DNA of 11,822 nucleotides from Allosphingosinicella sp. (GCA_030146745.1 JASLBD010000164.1:1-11822); one strand, 5' to 3'. Shown: positions 1 through 6,711, numbered from the stretch's first letter. A program made the numbers and translations. Notes: generated by a model from the letters alone, not told the origin.

Positions 1-79
1 CGAACCTTCTTCCCGTTCTGAATCTTCCCGCCCGGGGAATTTACACGATGCATGTGATCAACCAGGGGCAACCGCGGCG

Positions 80-1177
80 CTATTCCTCGGTGCGGATCAG
101 AACCGTCTCGCCGATCAGTGCGAACAGGACGAACGGCGCCCAGGCCGCGAGCAGGGGCGGGTAGGCGCCGAGATTGCCCATGGCGAGGGCGAAATTGTCG
201 GCGACGAAATAGGCGAAGCCGAGGAACATGCCGATGACGGCGCGAAGGAAGAGCTGGCCGGAACGCGCCAGCCCGAAGGCGGCCACTCCCGCCAGCAGCG
301 GCATCAGAACCGCCGACAGGGGCCCCGACAATTTGTGCCAGAGCCCGGATTCGAGTTCCGCCGTCGGCCGGCCCGCCATCTTCAGCTGCCGGACCGAATC
401 GCGCAGGGTGACGAAATCCTGCTCGTCGGCGGAAATGCTGGCGAGGGTGAACTGGGTCGGATCGAGCCCTTCGCCGAATTGCGTGGCGGCGCTTCGCTGC
501 GCGACGCCCCGGGCGACGTCGAACGTCTCGACCTGCTCGAGCCTCCAGCCGTTGCCGGCCCGGACCCCGCGCTCGGCGGTGACGATCGACTTCAGCGTCT
601 CGTAATCGCGGTCGTAGACGCTGACCTTGCGAAGCTCGGTCGCCGCCCCCTGCCCTCGCACCTCGCGGGCGAGGATGAGATCGTCGCCCCAGCGCACCCA
701 GACGTTGGGCCGGACTCCGCTGTCGCGCGGCACCGGTCCGTAATCGACCTTCTCCCAGCTCGACAGGGTCGCGGTGGCGCGGGTGACGACGCGCTCGTTG
801 AAGGCGAAGCTGACCGCCGCGATCCCGAGGCTGGCGACGATCAGGGGCGCGATGATCTGGTGGGCGGAGATCCCGGCCGCCTTCATGCTCACCACCTCGC
901 TGTTCTGGTTGAGGGTGGCGAGCGTGATCAGGGTCCCGAGCAGGACCGCGAAGGGCAGGAAGCGGGAGATGAGCTGGGGGATTCGAAGCGAGACGTAGCG
1001 CCAGAGTTCGGAATCCCCATTGCCCTCGACCCGAAGGATCTTTCCGGATTCGCCGAGCAGGTCGAGGGTCATCAGGATCACGACCAGGGCCGCGAGCACC
1101 GCCAGCGAGCGCATCACGAACATGCGCGCCATGTAGAAGGCGATCCGCTTCGACGGGAAGAAGTTGAGGTTCATCAT
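80..1177 (-). CDS. lptG: LPS export ABC transporter permease LptG
   Basis: Inner-membrane permease that pairs with LptF and the ATPase LptB to lift lipopolysaccharide out of the inner membrane and pass it to the periplasmic Lpt bridge. From the chosen start the protein has 365 residues, the usual family length. Helices lie near residues 20-41, 66-90 and 105-127. A periplasmic beta-rich domain follows (about 130-275), then three C-terminal helices, the LptF/LptG (YjgP/YjgQ) layout. The conserved cytoplasmic motif after helix 2 is visible as NSEVVSMKAAGIS (residues 92-104). The reading frame is open further upstream, but the extension lies inside lptF and is arginine/alanine-rich shadow sequence. 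The ATG at 1177 overlaps the lptF stop as ATGA, which points to translational coupling. A second ATG directly follows (1174). Recognition is by family pattern and is strong. Confidence 0.93.
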   Translation of the reverse strand: MMNLNFFPSKRIAFYMARMFVMRSLAVLAALVVILMTLDLLGESGKILRVEGNGDSELWRYVSLRIPQLISRFLPFAVLLGTLITLATLNQNSEVVSMKAAGISAHQIIAPLIVASLGIAAVSFAFNERVVTRATATLSSWEKVDYGPVPRDSGVRPNVWVRWGDDLILAREVRGQGAATELRKVSVYDRDYETLKSIVTAERGVRAGNGWRLEQVETFDVARGVAQRSAATQFGEGLDPTQFTLASISADEQDFVTLRDSVRQLKMAGRPTAELESGLWHKLSGPLSAVLMPLLAGVAAFGLARSGQLFLRAVIGMFLGFAYFVADNFALAMGNLGAYPPLLAAWAPFVLFALIGETVLIRTEE

Positions 1178-2397
1178 TCCGCCGGCACCGCCTCGCGCCG
1201 CCCGCCGCCGCCCAGCCGCAGGATCCGGCCGATGCCCTTGGCCAGCCTGGAGAAGCCGCGCTCGAGCGCCCCGATCGGCTGGCCGCCCGGCTTGTAGGCG
1301 AGAGTCCAGTACATCCACAGGATCAGGCCGGCGAAAAGGAAGAAGGGCGTCCACAAGGCGATCACGGCGTCGGCCCGGCCCTGGGCGGCCATCTGCTCGG
1401 CATATTGGTTGATCTTGTGGTAGGTGACGACCATCGCGATCGACAGGAAGATGCCGAGGCCGGACGTGCTTCGCTTGGGCGGCACCGCCAGCGCCACCGC
1501 GAGCAGCGGCATCAGCAGCATCATCACGATCTCGGTCACCCGATAGTGGAAATTGGCCCGGATCGCGTTGCGGGTCGCCGGCGCCGCCTCGGCCTTCCTG
1601 GCGCCGTAGCGGAGCAGCTCGGGCAGGGTCAGCTCGTCCTCGTCGCCCCGGCCCCGGTTGCGGAACTGCGCCACCGCGGGAAGATCGACGGGAAGATCCT
1701 GGATCCTGAAGCTCAGCACCCTCGGCGCCTTGTACCCGGGCGAATTGTGGACCAGCCGCCCGTTCGACAGCCGAAGCAGGATGACGTCGGGATCGTCGGT
1801 GGCGAGGAAGGTGCCGTGATCGGCGGTGACCGCGATCGTCCGGCCGTCGCGGGTCTCGGCGCGAACGAACACGCCGTGAAGAAGCCGCCCCTTGTCCTCG
1901 CTGGCCTCGACCCTGAGCGTCATCCTCTTGCCGAGATTGGTGAACTCGCCGACCTTGATCGAGGCCCCGAGCGCGCCCGAGCGAAGGTCGAAACGCAATT
2001 GCTCATAGCCGTAGCGCGCCACCGGTTGGACGAAGCCGACGATGACGAGGTTGAGCGCCATCAGGACCAATGCGAACAGATAGGGCACCCTCAGGAGCCG
2101 CGTGTAGCCGAGGCCGACCGCCCTCAGACTGTCCAGCTCCGACGACAAGGCGAGCTTGCGGAAGGCGAACAGGGTCCCGAGCAGGAGCCCGATCGGGATT
2201 CCAAGCGCGAGATATTCCGGCACCAGATTGCCCAGCATCCGCCACACGACCCCGACGGGTCCGCCCTCGCTGACGACGAAATCGAACAGTCGCAGCATCT
2301 TGTCGAGGATGAGCAGCATCGCCGCGAGCGTCAGGGTCGCCAGCAACGGCACGAGGATCAGCCGGGCGAGATAGCGGTCGATCTGGGTAGCGAGCAT
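1174..2397 (-). CDS. lptF: LPS export ABC transporter permease LptF
   Basis: Partner of LptG in the LptB2FG transporter that extracts LPS from the inner membrane. With the ATG at 2397 the protein is 407 residues and begins MLATQIDRYLARLI, typical for the family. Helices are near residues 13-35, 57-80 and 103-123. A long periplasmic jellyroll-like stretch follows, then three helices in the last third. The family motif after helix 2 reads SSELDSLRAVGLG (85-97). An in-frame TTG at 2436 would add 13 residues, but I see no good ribosome site for it and the added residues do not resemble the family. The ATG at 2397 also lacks a strong Shine-Dalgarno, so the start is less certain than the identity. 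The stop overlaps the lptG start by four bases. After the last helix there is a basic, glycine-rich cytoplasmic tail of about 35 residues. Confidence 0.92.
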   Translation of the reverse strand: MLATQIDRYLARLILVPLLATLTLAAMLLILDKMLRLFDFVVSEGGPVGVVWRMLGNLVPEYLALGIPIGLLLGTLFAFRKLALSSELDSLRAVGLGYTRLLRVPYLFALVLMALNLVIVGFVQPVARYGYEQLRFDLRSGALGASIKVGEFTNLGKRMTLRVEASEDKGRLLHGVFVRAETRDGRTIAVTADHGTFLATDDPDVILLRLSNGRLVHNSPGYKAPRVLSFRIQDLPVDLPAVAQFRNRGRGDEDELTLPELLRYGARKAEAAPATRNAIRANFHYRVTEIVMMLLMPLLAVALAVPPKRSTSGLGIFLSIAMVVTYHKINQYAEQMAAQGRADAVIALWTPFFLFAGLILWMYWTLAYKPGGQPIGALERGFSRLAKGIGRILRLGGGGRREAVPAE

Positions 2398-2655
2398 GAC
2401 CGGGGGATCAAAGGGGCGGTTTGATGCGGTTTTCAAGCGCTATTCCGAGGCGACGCGGCGATTTGGAGGCGGTCGAAAGGCCTCACCGCCACCTTGGAGA
2501 CGCCCGGACCAGCTTTGAAGGCCTGCTTTTCGAAGACCGCAACGGGTGGAATTCGGGCGCCAGGCGAACGCTGTGGACTCTCCGCGCCGACTGGCCCAGG
2601 TTCGTCCCTGGGGGAACGCAACGTTGAACCCCGTGCTTCACGGGAGCTGAAAGCG
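2398..2655. other. Divergent intergenic region between lptF and a lipoprotein gene
   Basis: This stretch must hold the promoters of lptF (minus) and of the lipoprotein gene (plus), but I could not assign convincing -35/-10 boxes. Two short hairpins lie on the plus side just before the lipoprotein gene: CCCAGG-n6-CCTGGG (2595-2612) and CCCGTG-CTT-CACGGG (2630-2644). The second covers most of the ribosome-binding site. Reading frames through this stretch look like chance. Confidence 0.5.
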
Positions 2656-3225
2656 ATGACTCGAACCTCGCTCTGGTTGCTGGTCCTCGCAATGGCCGTA
2701 TCGGCATGCGGCAACGACTCCGGCGGGAGCGACCTGAACGCCGCGGGTAACGCTGTGGCGGGGAATGGGGCGGCCGGTGCTCGAGCCGGCGGATCGACAA
2801 GCCGATCCCAGAGCACGCCTGTTCCCCCGGCGAAGCCGGACGGTGCGGCGACCGTAGAGTTCGGAATGCCGTTCGGACGGCCGCTCGGACCGCTTCTCAA
2901 TGAGGATAATCATACCCAAGGCCTCATGGGCTGCAACTGCAGGTTCGACGGCCGCGAGGGGACGTACCTGTCGGTGATCGATCGCGAGCTGATGGTGCGC
3001 AACGCGTCCGGGCGCAAGCTCTGCCCCATCAGCGACGCCCAGCTCCAGTCGCTCGGCGAGCCCGGCGGCGAAGTCTCGTGCGCGGGGGTGCGGATGAGCA
3101 TCCGCGAGACGGGCGCTCGGGAATCCTCCATCGAATCCGACAGCTCCAGCGCCCCCGCGATCCTGACCGCGACCGAAAACGGGGTCACCGGCAGGCTGAA
3201 AGGCGATTGGGGCTGCGCCTGCTGA
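2656..3225 (+). CDS. Cysteine-rich lipoprotein of unknown function
   Basis: A 189-residue predicted lipoprotein. Residues 1-17 are a signal peptide ending in the lipobox VSAC, with Cys18 as the expected lipidated residue. Residues 19-65 are a low-complexity linker rich in Gly, Ala, Asn and Ser. The folded part (about 66-189) carries cysteines as C93-x-C95, C123, C142 and a terminal C187-A-C189, ending in GDWGCAC. The even number and pairing suggest disulfides in the periplasm. The ATG at 2656 is preceded by GGGAG about ten bases upstream. The reading frame is open back to 2494, but the upstream part lacks signal-peptide character and is rejected. I do not recognise a named domain. A similar WGCAC-like ending seems familiar from sphingomonad hypothetical proteins, which I cannot verify here. 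It is divergent from lptF and stands alone. Confidence 0.8.
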   Translation: MTRTSLWLLVLAMAVSACGNDSGGSDLNAAGNAVAGNGAAGARAGGSTSRSQSTPVPPAKPDGAATVEFGMPFGRPLGPLLNEDNHTQGLMGCNCRFDGREGTYLSVIDRELMVRNASGRKLCPISDAQLQSLGEPGGEVSCAGVRMSIRETGARESSIESDSSSAPAILTATENGVTGRLKGDWGCAC

Positions 3226-3310
3226 GGGTTCGCGCGGCCATTCAAGCCTTCGACTTGTTCCAAGGGGACGTGCGCCTTTTGGCTACGATGATTTCAGACG
3301 TTCGGCGCGA

Positions 3311-3459
3311 TTAGAGCGTTCAGCGATCAGCTTGAATCATCCTCGTCATGCCGACTTGATCCGGCATCCACCTTTTTCTTTCTGCCGCACTGGCTTGAGG
3401 AAGGTGGACCCCGGATCGAGTCCGGGGTGACGAACAAAGCGGATTCCAAAGCGCTTTAG
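3311..3459. repeat. MITE-like extragenic inverted repeat
   Basis: The left arm (3343-3374) and right arm (3401-3433) are imperfect inverted copies, both carrying TCGTCA, a GATCCGG core and CCACCTT at the inner edge. Each arm is also a hairpin by itself: ATGCCG-n8-CGGCAT (3348-3367) on the left and CCCCGGA-TCGAG-TCCGGGG (3409-3427) on the right. Weaker similarity continues outward to TTAGAGCGTT (3311-3320) against AAGCGCTTTAG (3449-3459), so the whole unit is about 150 bases. No transposase is encoded. Such GATC-centred palindromes are common between alphaproteobacterial genes. The element lies after the lipoprotein gene and could also act as a transcript end. Confidence 0.7.
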
Positions 3460-3562
3460 CTAGAAGTCTCGTCAGGGGCTGTTTCAGGGCATCCCAGAAA
3501 GGGCCGTTTCCTTTGAAATCAGTCGCATAGCGTCCCAGGCGATTCCAGCAAATCCCAGCGCT

Positions 3563-3582
3563 TGTTACCTATGTGTTACCTA
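3563..3582. repeat. Tandem TGTTACCTA direct repeat, period 11
   Basis: Two exact copies of TGTTACCTA at 3563-3571 and 3574-3582 are phased by 11 bases, about one helical turn. A CCTAG-n7-CTAGG inverted repeat (3579-3595) overlaps the second copy. Paired short motifs of this kind are often seen just upstream of tyrosine-recombinase integrase genes on genomic islands, but no integrase follows here. It could be the remnant of such a control region or a regulator site. The assignment is weak. Confidence 0.35.
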
Positions 3583-3654
3583 GCCGGACTCTAGGCAACA
3601 ATCTGGATTCCGCGAAAGCGCTCCTGTTTCGAGGAGACTCGGTGCTCCGGGCGG

Positions 3655-4059
3655 CTATTGAGGAGAGGGAACCCGATTCCCCCACTCGCGATTTTTTCGC
3701 CTTGATGCGGCCGTCTTGGTTGCTGCGAGAAGGGCTGCGATCTCAGCCGAACTGAGTTCCGACAGAACCCGGCCGGCGGCCTCGCTCGCTCTCTTGTCGC
3801 CATTGCCTTCCCCGACGACTTGATATGATTCGGCTTTGCGTTGGAGATAGAAGAAAAAGGGGAATGCCGGATTCCCCTGCGCAGAAACTACGACCAGCGA
3901 CACCTCGTCATCGCAGCTGTAGACGATCCATTCCGTCCCACCGAAAGTCTTAGTGATGGGCCCGGTTTCGCACCGCATCGCCTGAGGCGACTGGGCGTCT
4001 TGCCGAGACTCGGCTGAAGCGGGCGTCAGCAATAGAAAAAGCCAAAGGACTCGATGCAT
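3655..4059 (-). CDS. Small secreted protein of unknown function
   Basis: A 134-residue protein with a clear N-terminal signal peptide (MHRVLWLFLLLTPASAES, likely cut after residue 16). The mature part has two cysteines (C30 and C49) about 19 residues apart that could form a disulfide. An aromatic run (PFFFYLQ, about 67-73) follows, then an alanine-rich helix (about 91-117) and a basic tail. The ATG at 4059 has a good ribosome site (GGGAGAG, five bases upstream). The open frame extends nine residues further, but that start has no comparable site. It does not match a family I can name. It is divergent from the Rhs-tail gene, with 145 bases between the start codons. It belongs to the less GC-rich accessory segment, so it may have arrived with its neighbours. 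Confidence 0.7.
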   Translation of the reverse strand: MHRVLWLFLLLTPASAESRQDAQSPQAMRCETGPITKTFGGTEWIVYSCDDEVSLVVVSAQGNPAFPFFFYLQRKAESYQVVGEGNGDKRASEAAGRVLSELSSAEIAALLAATKTAASRRKNREWGNRVPSPQ

Positions 4060-4204
4060 CACGGCTCTCCCGCTTTCGATCTGCATAGCGCCGAGAATGC
4101 CTCACCGAAAGAAGAAGCGTCATACCGGCCAGGACCGGAGTCGGTTCGCGGTTGACCCAAGCCGCGGGCCGTGCACTATGTCTTCCGATAGCAGGGGGGA
4201 TTCC

Positions 4205-4951
4205 ATGGTTGCTCCGGTGCTTCGCGCGTCATCAATTTCACTCATCGCGGCTGTGATATTTTTGGCGACGTCAACGCCGGCAGTTGCCCGGTTCCTGCAG
4301 GTTGATCCTGTCGGATACCAAGACCAGGTCAATCTCTATGCCTACGTTGGAAATGATCCAATCAACGGCATCGATCCCACCGGAACGGAATGCATCAATG
4401 CGCAGGACGGAACTACGACCTGCAGAACTTCCAATTATAATGTTACATTCAATACCCCGAACGGCTTTCAAAACACAAACCCGCAGGCTGCTGACTATCA
4501 TCAGTATCATGTCGATAAGGTCTCGCCGAGGAACGCCTCCGAGACTCGGGCCTGGGTCAGAGACAATCCTACGCCCGGATCGCCTTCTCCGGCCACGCCC
4601 GGTGGGACACCGAATGATGCCACACCTAGGATCGCTACCGCCGTCGTCGACAGCCCCGTCATGTCGTATACCACGACCAATACTGTGACCGGCAATCAGG
4701 TCGTGGTGAATGCGACACTTCCCGGACACCCGCTCGGAAACGGGATCGTGGTCAGAGACACCACTCCGGGACCAAATGGCACGTCAGTGATCCACAACAT
4801 GGGTGAAGGCAACGGCGCGTTGCAGGCCCCCGGGTCTCCCGTGGCCGGGGCTATCAATAGTGTGTGGGCCGCGCCCGGAATGGCACCCCCGCCCGGACCG
4901 CGCCCGTCTCAACCTTGGGATAGGTGTCAAGCCAATCCAGGCAGGTGTTAG
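4205..4951 (+). CDS. Secreted Rhs core-tail protein with variable C-terminal domain
   Basis: A 248-residue protein built from three parts. Residues 1-28 form a signal peptide ending in PAVA. Residues 29-61 are the end of an Rhs/YD-repeat-associated core (RFLQVDPVGYQDQVNLYAYV, then GNDPINGIDPTGT). This is the segment that, in full-size Rhs proteins, closes the beta-cage just before the toxic C-terminal domain. Residues 62-248 are a variable domain with a Pro/Thr/Gly-rich middle (about 120-142), histidines at 99, 102, 175 and 197 and cysteines at 65, 73, 241 and 248. The ATG at 4205 has AGGGGGGA five bases upstream. In-frame ATGs at 4178 and 4097 would put charged residues before the signal peptide. 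No YD repeats precede the core tail, so this is an orphan or truncated Rhs tip. The gene is AT-richer than its surroundings and is followed seven bases later by a membrane-protein gene. I cannot assign an enzymatic activity to the C-terminal domain. Confidence 0.78.
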   Translation: MVAPVLRASSISLIAAVIFLATSTPAVARFLQVDPVGYQDQVNLYAYVGNDPINGIDPTGTECINAQDGTTTCRTSNYNVTFNTPNGFQNTNPQAADYHQYHVDKVSPRNASETRAWVRDNPTPGSPSPATPGGTPNDATPRIATAVVDSPVMSYTTTNTVTGNQVVVNATLPGHPLGNGIVVRDTTPGPNGTSVIHNMGEGNGALQAPGSPVAGAINSVWAAPGMAPPPGPRPSQPWDRCQANPGRC

Positions 4952-4958
4952 CAGTCAG

Positions 4959-5399
4959 GTGGGGAGCCTTTTTGGAACGAAACGGAGCCCCGTTGTTGGT
5001 TTTCTGATCGCGCCGCTTGCGCCATTGCTGGCGCTTATAGTTCTTGCGATCATAACCAGCGGCCGAATGCCGGAGATCCTTTGGGGAGGTGTGCTAGTAC
5101 TGCCAATCTCCTATATATCGGCGCTGATTATTGGCATTCCTTTAGTCTACGTTCTTAGAAGAAAGGGTAAAGACCACTTTTGGCAGTACGTTCTTACTGG
5201 GGGCTTAGCGTCTGTGGTTCCTATCTTCATAGTCTTGATATACCCCTTCTTGATCAACTCCGGTCCAACAGCGCCTGCCAGCGGTTTCCATTTGGTTCAT
5301 TATAAGATTGCCGCCGTAATGGCGTTGAGCGGCGCCCTTGTCGCCGCGACTTTCTGGGTCGTTACTAGGCCTGATAAGTGGCCGCGACCAACTTCCTGA
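4959..5399 (+). CDS. Four-helix membrane protein, possible partner of the Rhs-tail protein
   Basis: A protein of 146 residues if it starts at the GTG at 4959. Four hydrophobic segments are clear, near residues 12-33, 43-66, 78-99 and 113-136, with basic loops (KR at 8-9, RRKGK at 67-71). Both ends probably face the cytoplasm. The open frame extends back to 4803, but that part overlaps the Rhs-tail gene out of frame and looks like shadow. GTG 4959 lies seven bases after the upstream stop, suggesting translational coupling, although no strong ribosome site is seen. ATG 5068 is a shorter alternative but would remove the first helix. Codon use is clearly AT-rich (24 G/C in bases 5101-5160). I do not recognise a family. 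Its place directly after an Rhs tip is where immunity proteins usually sit, but that role is inferred from position alone. Confidence 0.65.
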   Translation: MGSLFGTKRSPVVGFLIAPLAPLLALIVLAIITSGRMPEILWGGVLVLPISYISALIIGIPLVYVLRRKGKDHFWQYVLTGGLASVVPIFIVLIYPFLINSGPTAPASGFHLVHYKIAAVMALSGALVAATFWVVTRPDKWPRPTS

Positions 5400-5408
5400 T
5401 CGAAACAT

Positions 5409-5981
5409 ATGGCATTCACACGAAGACTTTTTTTGGCAGGCGGCACATCGGCGCTGGTTATTAATCCGCTTCGCGCAGCCGTACAACGCGAGTCAGCAGT
5501 CGTTGATCAAGTGGCTGCGATACTGCGACCATCTTCTTCAACGAACTACCTCTCGGCAAAGCTGGCGCTTGACGATCTCATCTCGCCGACCCCCGCGGCC
5601 GTGTCCCGCGAGATCTCGATTTTCGTCGATGCGGTCCGGCAGATGGCGGGGCCCAATCCGACAGTCCCCTACAAGGTCGCCGCCATTCGGAAGGTCATCT
5701 ACGAACGGGGGCCATGGAACGGCAATCGGCCATTCGGCTACGATCTGGCTGACCCGTTCGGGCTCAGGGTCGAGAACAAGCTGCTCTCCACCTATATGCG
5801 CACGCGGCTGGGCAACTGCGTCTCGATGCCCACCCTGTTCATGATCCTCGCGGAGCGGGTGGGACTGGAGGCCAGCTTCGTCGTGGCTCCGCTGCATGTA
5901 TTCGTCCGGTTTGCTCATCCTGAGCGCGGGCCGACCAATGTCGAGGCCACCAGTGGTGCGCATTTCGCCTGGGACGAATAG
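5409..5981 (+). CDS. Transglutaminase-like protein, probably truncated by an in-frame amber codon
   Basis: A 190-residue frame. The N-terminus has a twin-arginine export signal (TRRLFLAGG, then a hydrophobic stretch to about residue 24), so the protein is likely exported folded. The rest resembles transglutaminase-like/SirB1-type proteins. The expected catalytic triad is visible as Cys137 in GNCVSMP, His163 in APLHVFVRF and Glu179 in NVEATSG. The TAG at 5979-5981 comes just after GAHFAWDE. The same frame continues with YREKMTMIDRAIESGIYMRA, which looks like continuing family sequence, so the stop is probably a recent nonsense change; TAG is one base from TGG (Trp). The core triad would still be made. 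The start follows the membrane-protein stop by nine bases with no clear ribosome site. The first third is AT-richer than the rest. This could be a pseudogene or a shortened functional protein. Confidence 0.62.
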   Translation: MAFTRRLFLAGGTSALVINPLRAAVQRESAVVDQVAAILRPSSSTNYLSAKLALDDLISPTPAAVSREISIFVDAVRQMAGPNPTVPYKVAAIRKVIYERGPWNGNRPFGYDLADPFGLRVENKLLSTYMRTRLGNCVSMPTLFMILAERVGLEASFVVAPLHVFVRFAHPERGPTNVEATSGAHFAWDE

Positions 5982-6131
5982 TATCGCGAGAAAATGACCA
6001 TGATCGATCGGGCCATCGAGAGCGGAATCTATATGCGGGCCTTGACCAAGGCCGCTGGATCATCCTCAGCTCCTTTCAAGAAGCTTGAATCACCATCAGC
6101 CGCACTTGGCTACCCATTTATGAGTGTATGA
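5982..6131 (+). pseudogene. Residual C-terminal frame after the amber stop
   Basis: Directly in frame after the TAG, 49 more sense codons run to a TGA at 6129-6131. The first part (about 24 codons) keeps the look of the transglutaminase-like protein, with alternating charged and hydrophobic residues ending near IYMRALTKAAG. After roughly 6055 the sequence turns into serine/proline-rich residues that no longer resemble a folded domain. A second lesion, such as a deletion or a recombination join, is therefore likely near there. The homology is judged from memory of the family, not from an alignment. Confidence 0.5.
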
Positions 6132-6170
6132 CCTAGGACTGCCGGATGCGGAGCGGCGGCACGTAACAGG

Positions 6171-6200
6171 GCCGCCCGCTGCGAAGCAGGCGGCTTTATT
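6171..6200 (+). terminator. Rho-independent terminator closing the Rhs-tail/transglutaminase row
   Basis: A GC-rich hairpin, GCCGCC-C-GCT, loop GCGA, AGC-A-GGCGGC (6171-6194), with one C/A mismatch, is followed on the plus strand by TTTATT. It fits an intrinsic terminator for the plus-strand genes upstream. It also lies right at the stop codon (6196-6198) of the minus-strand gene, so it may limit read-through between the convergent units. On the minus strand the trailing sequence is GC-rich. Confidence 0.65.
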
Positions 6201-6711
6201 CTCCCCAGACCGAGGGCGCGCCTTCGGGATTGTCGGGCAATTCGGACGGGTGCTCGAAATCCCTGAAAGAGATCGCGGCCCACGGCGAGCAGCTCCGGTC
6301 CATGATCATTTTCCCGCCCCGAAAAACCTTCAGCCCCGAGTTAGGTTCGTTGTCGACGATGTCGCTTCGCGGAAAGCTGTGAACGATATAGCTGTACGCG
6401 CCGCTGACGAAGCGCAGCTCGTTGACGGTCACGCCTCCGTGGTACGCGGCTTTCTGGAAAATGCGGCCGTTCTTCGCCGTTCCCTCGATCGTCAGCTCGG
6501 GCCGCCCGGCGGTGCCGTAGCGATAGAGGAAGCGCCCGCCGTCCTGAGTAACCGTCGCGGTCTTGCCGCCGCTGAGCTGGCAGGAGAAGACGGCATGTTT
6601 CCCCGCGGCCTGCCGGACGGCGCCGTTCGGCTCGGCGGCTGAAGCGGCCGATTCCGCCATACCGGTTCCGGCCAGCAGAAAAGAGGCGAATAGCGCGACG
6701 TAACCGGACAT
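6196..6711 (-). CDS. Secreted protein of unknown function
   Basis: A 171-residue protein with a signal peptide (residues 1 to about 26, cut near ASA-AE). The mature domain is rich in beta-type sequence: VFSCQLSGGKTATV, RFLYRYG, LTIEG, and YSYIVHSFPR near residues 106-115. Two cysteines, C44 and C141, sit near the start and end of the mature domain and probably form a disulfide, as expected for a periplasmic protein. The ATG at 6711 has an excellent ribosome site (AGGGAGGGG ending three bases before it), which decides against the in-frame start 12 residues upstream. No named family is recognised. It is convergent with the transglutaminase-like gene. On the minus strand a TTGCTC-n17-CATAGC pair (6753 down to 6725) could be its promoter, but the match is loose. 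Confidence 0.75.
   Translation of the reverse strand: MSGYVALFASFLLAGTGMAESAASAAEPNGAVRQAAGKHAVFSCQLSGGKTATVTQDGGRFLYRYGTAGRPELTIEGTAKNGRIFQKAAYHGGVTVNELRFVSGAYSYIVHSFPRSDIVDNEPNSGLKVFRGGKMIMDRSCSPWAAISFRDFEHPSELPDNPEGAPSVWGE

Larger units (their letters stand above)
3226..3654. other. Gene-free spacer with repeat element
   Basis: I see no credible gene in these roughly 430 bases. They hold a MITE-like inverted repeat (3311-3459, separate entry), then a stretch with repeated TCCCAG words (3492, 3532 and 3555 area) and a tandem TGTTACCTA pair (3563-3582, separate entry). A 60-codon plus-strand frame beginning with GTG at 3573 runs into the antisense of the next gene and has no recognisable protein character. 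The spacer separates the GC-rich chromosomal part on the left from the lower-GC segment on the right. Confidence 0.6.

Noticed and set aside
1..79. Possible gene start at the ATG at 48
   Set aside because: The frame runs straight into the antisense of lptG with no family pattern; the 79 bases before the lptG stop show nothing I can support.
335..1297. Long plus-strand open frame antisense to lptG
   Set aside because: It is rich in Arg, Asp, Glu, Gly and His with no hydrophobic core, the usual antisense shadow of a GC-rich gene. lptG on the other strand is unmistakable.
1405..2424. Long plus-strand open frame antisense to lptF
   Set aside because: Its composition is dominated by Arg, His, Gln and Glu and no domain is visible; lptF is the real gene.
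2613..2625. GGAAC and CGTT near the cysteine-rich lipoprotein gene
   Set aside because: They are only a few bases apart, so they cannot form an EcfG promoter.
3573..3755. Short plus-strand frame after the tandem TGTTACCTA motif, considered as an integrase remnant
   Set aside because: Its residues do not resemble the N-terminus of a tyrosine recombinase, and it overlaps the antisense of a supported gene.
4973..4993. GGAAC followed by CGTT, considered as an EcfG promoter for the membrane protein
   Set aside because: The spacing is only about 12 bases instead of 16-17, and the site lies inside the coding region.
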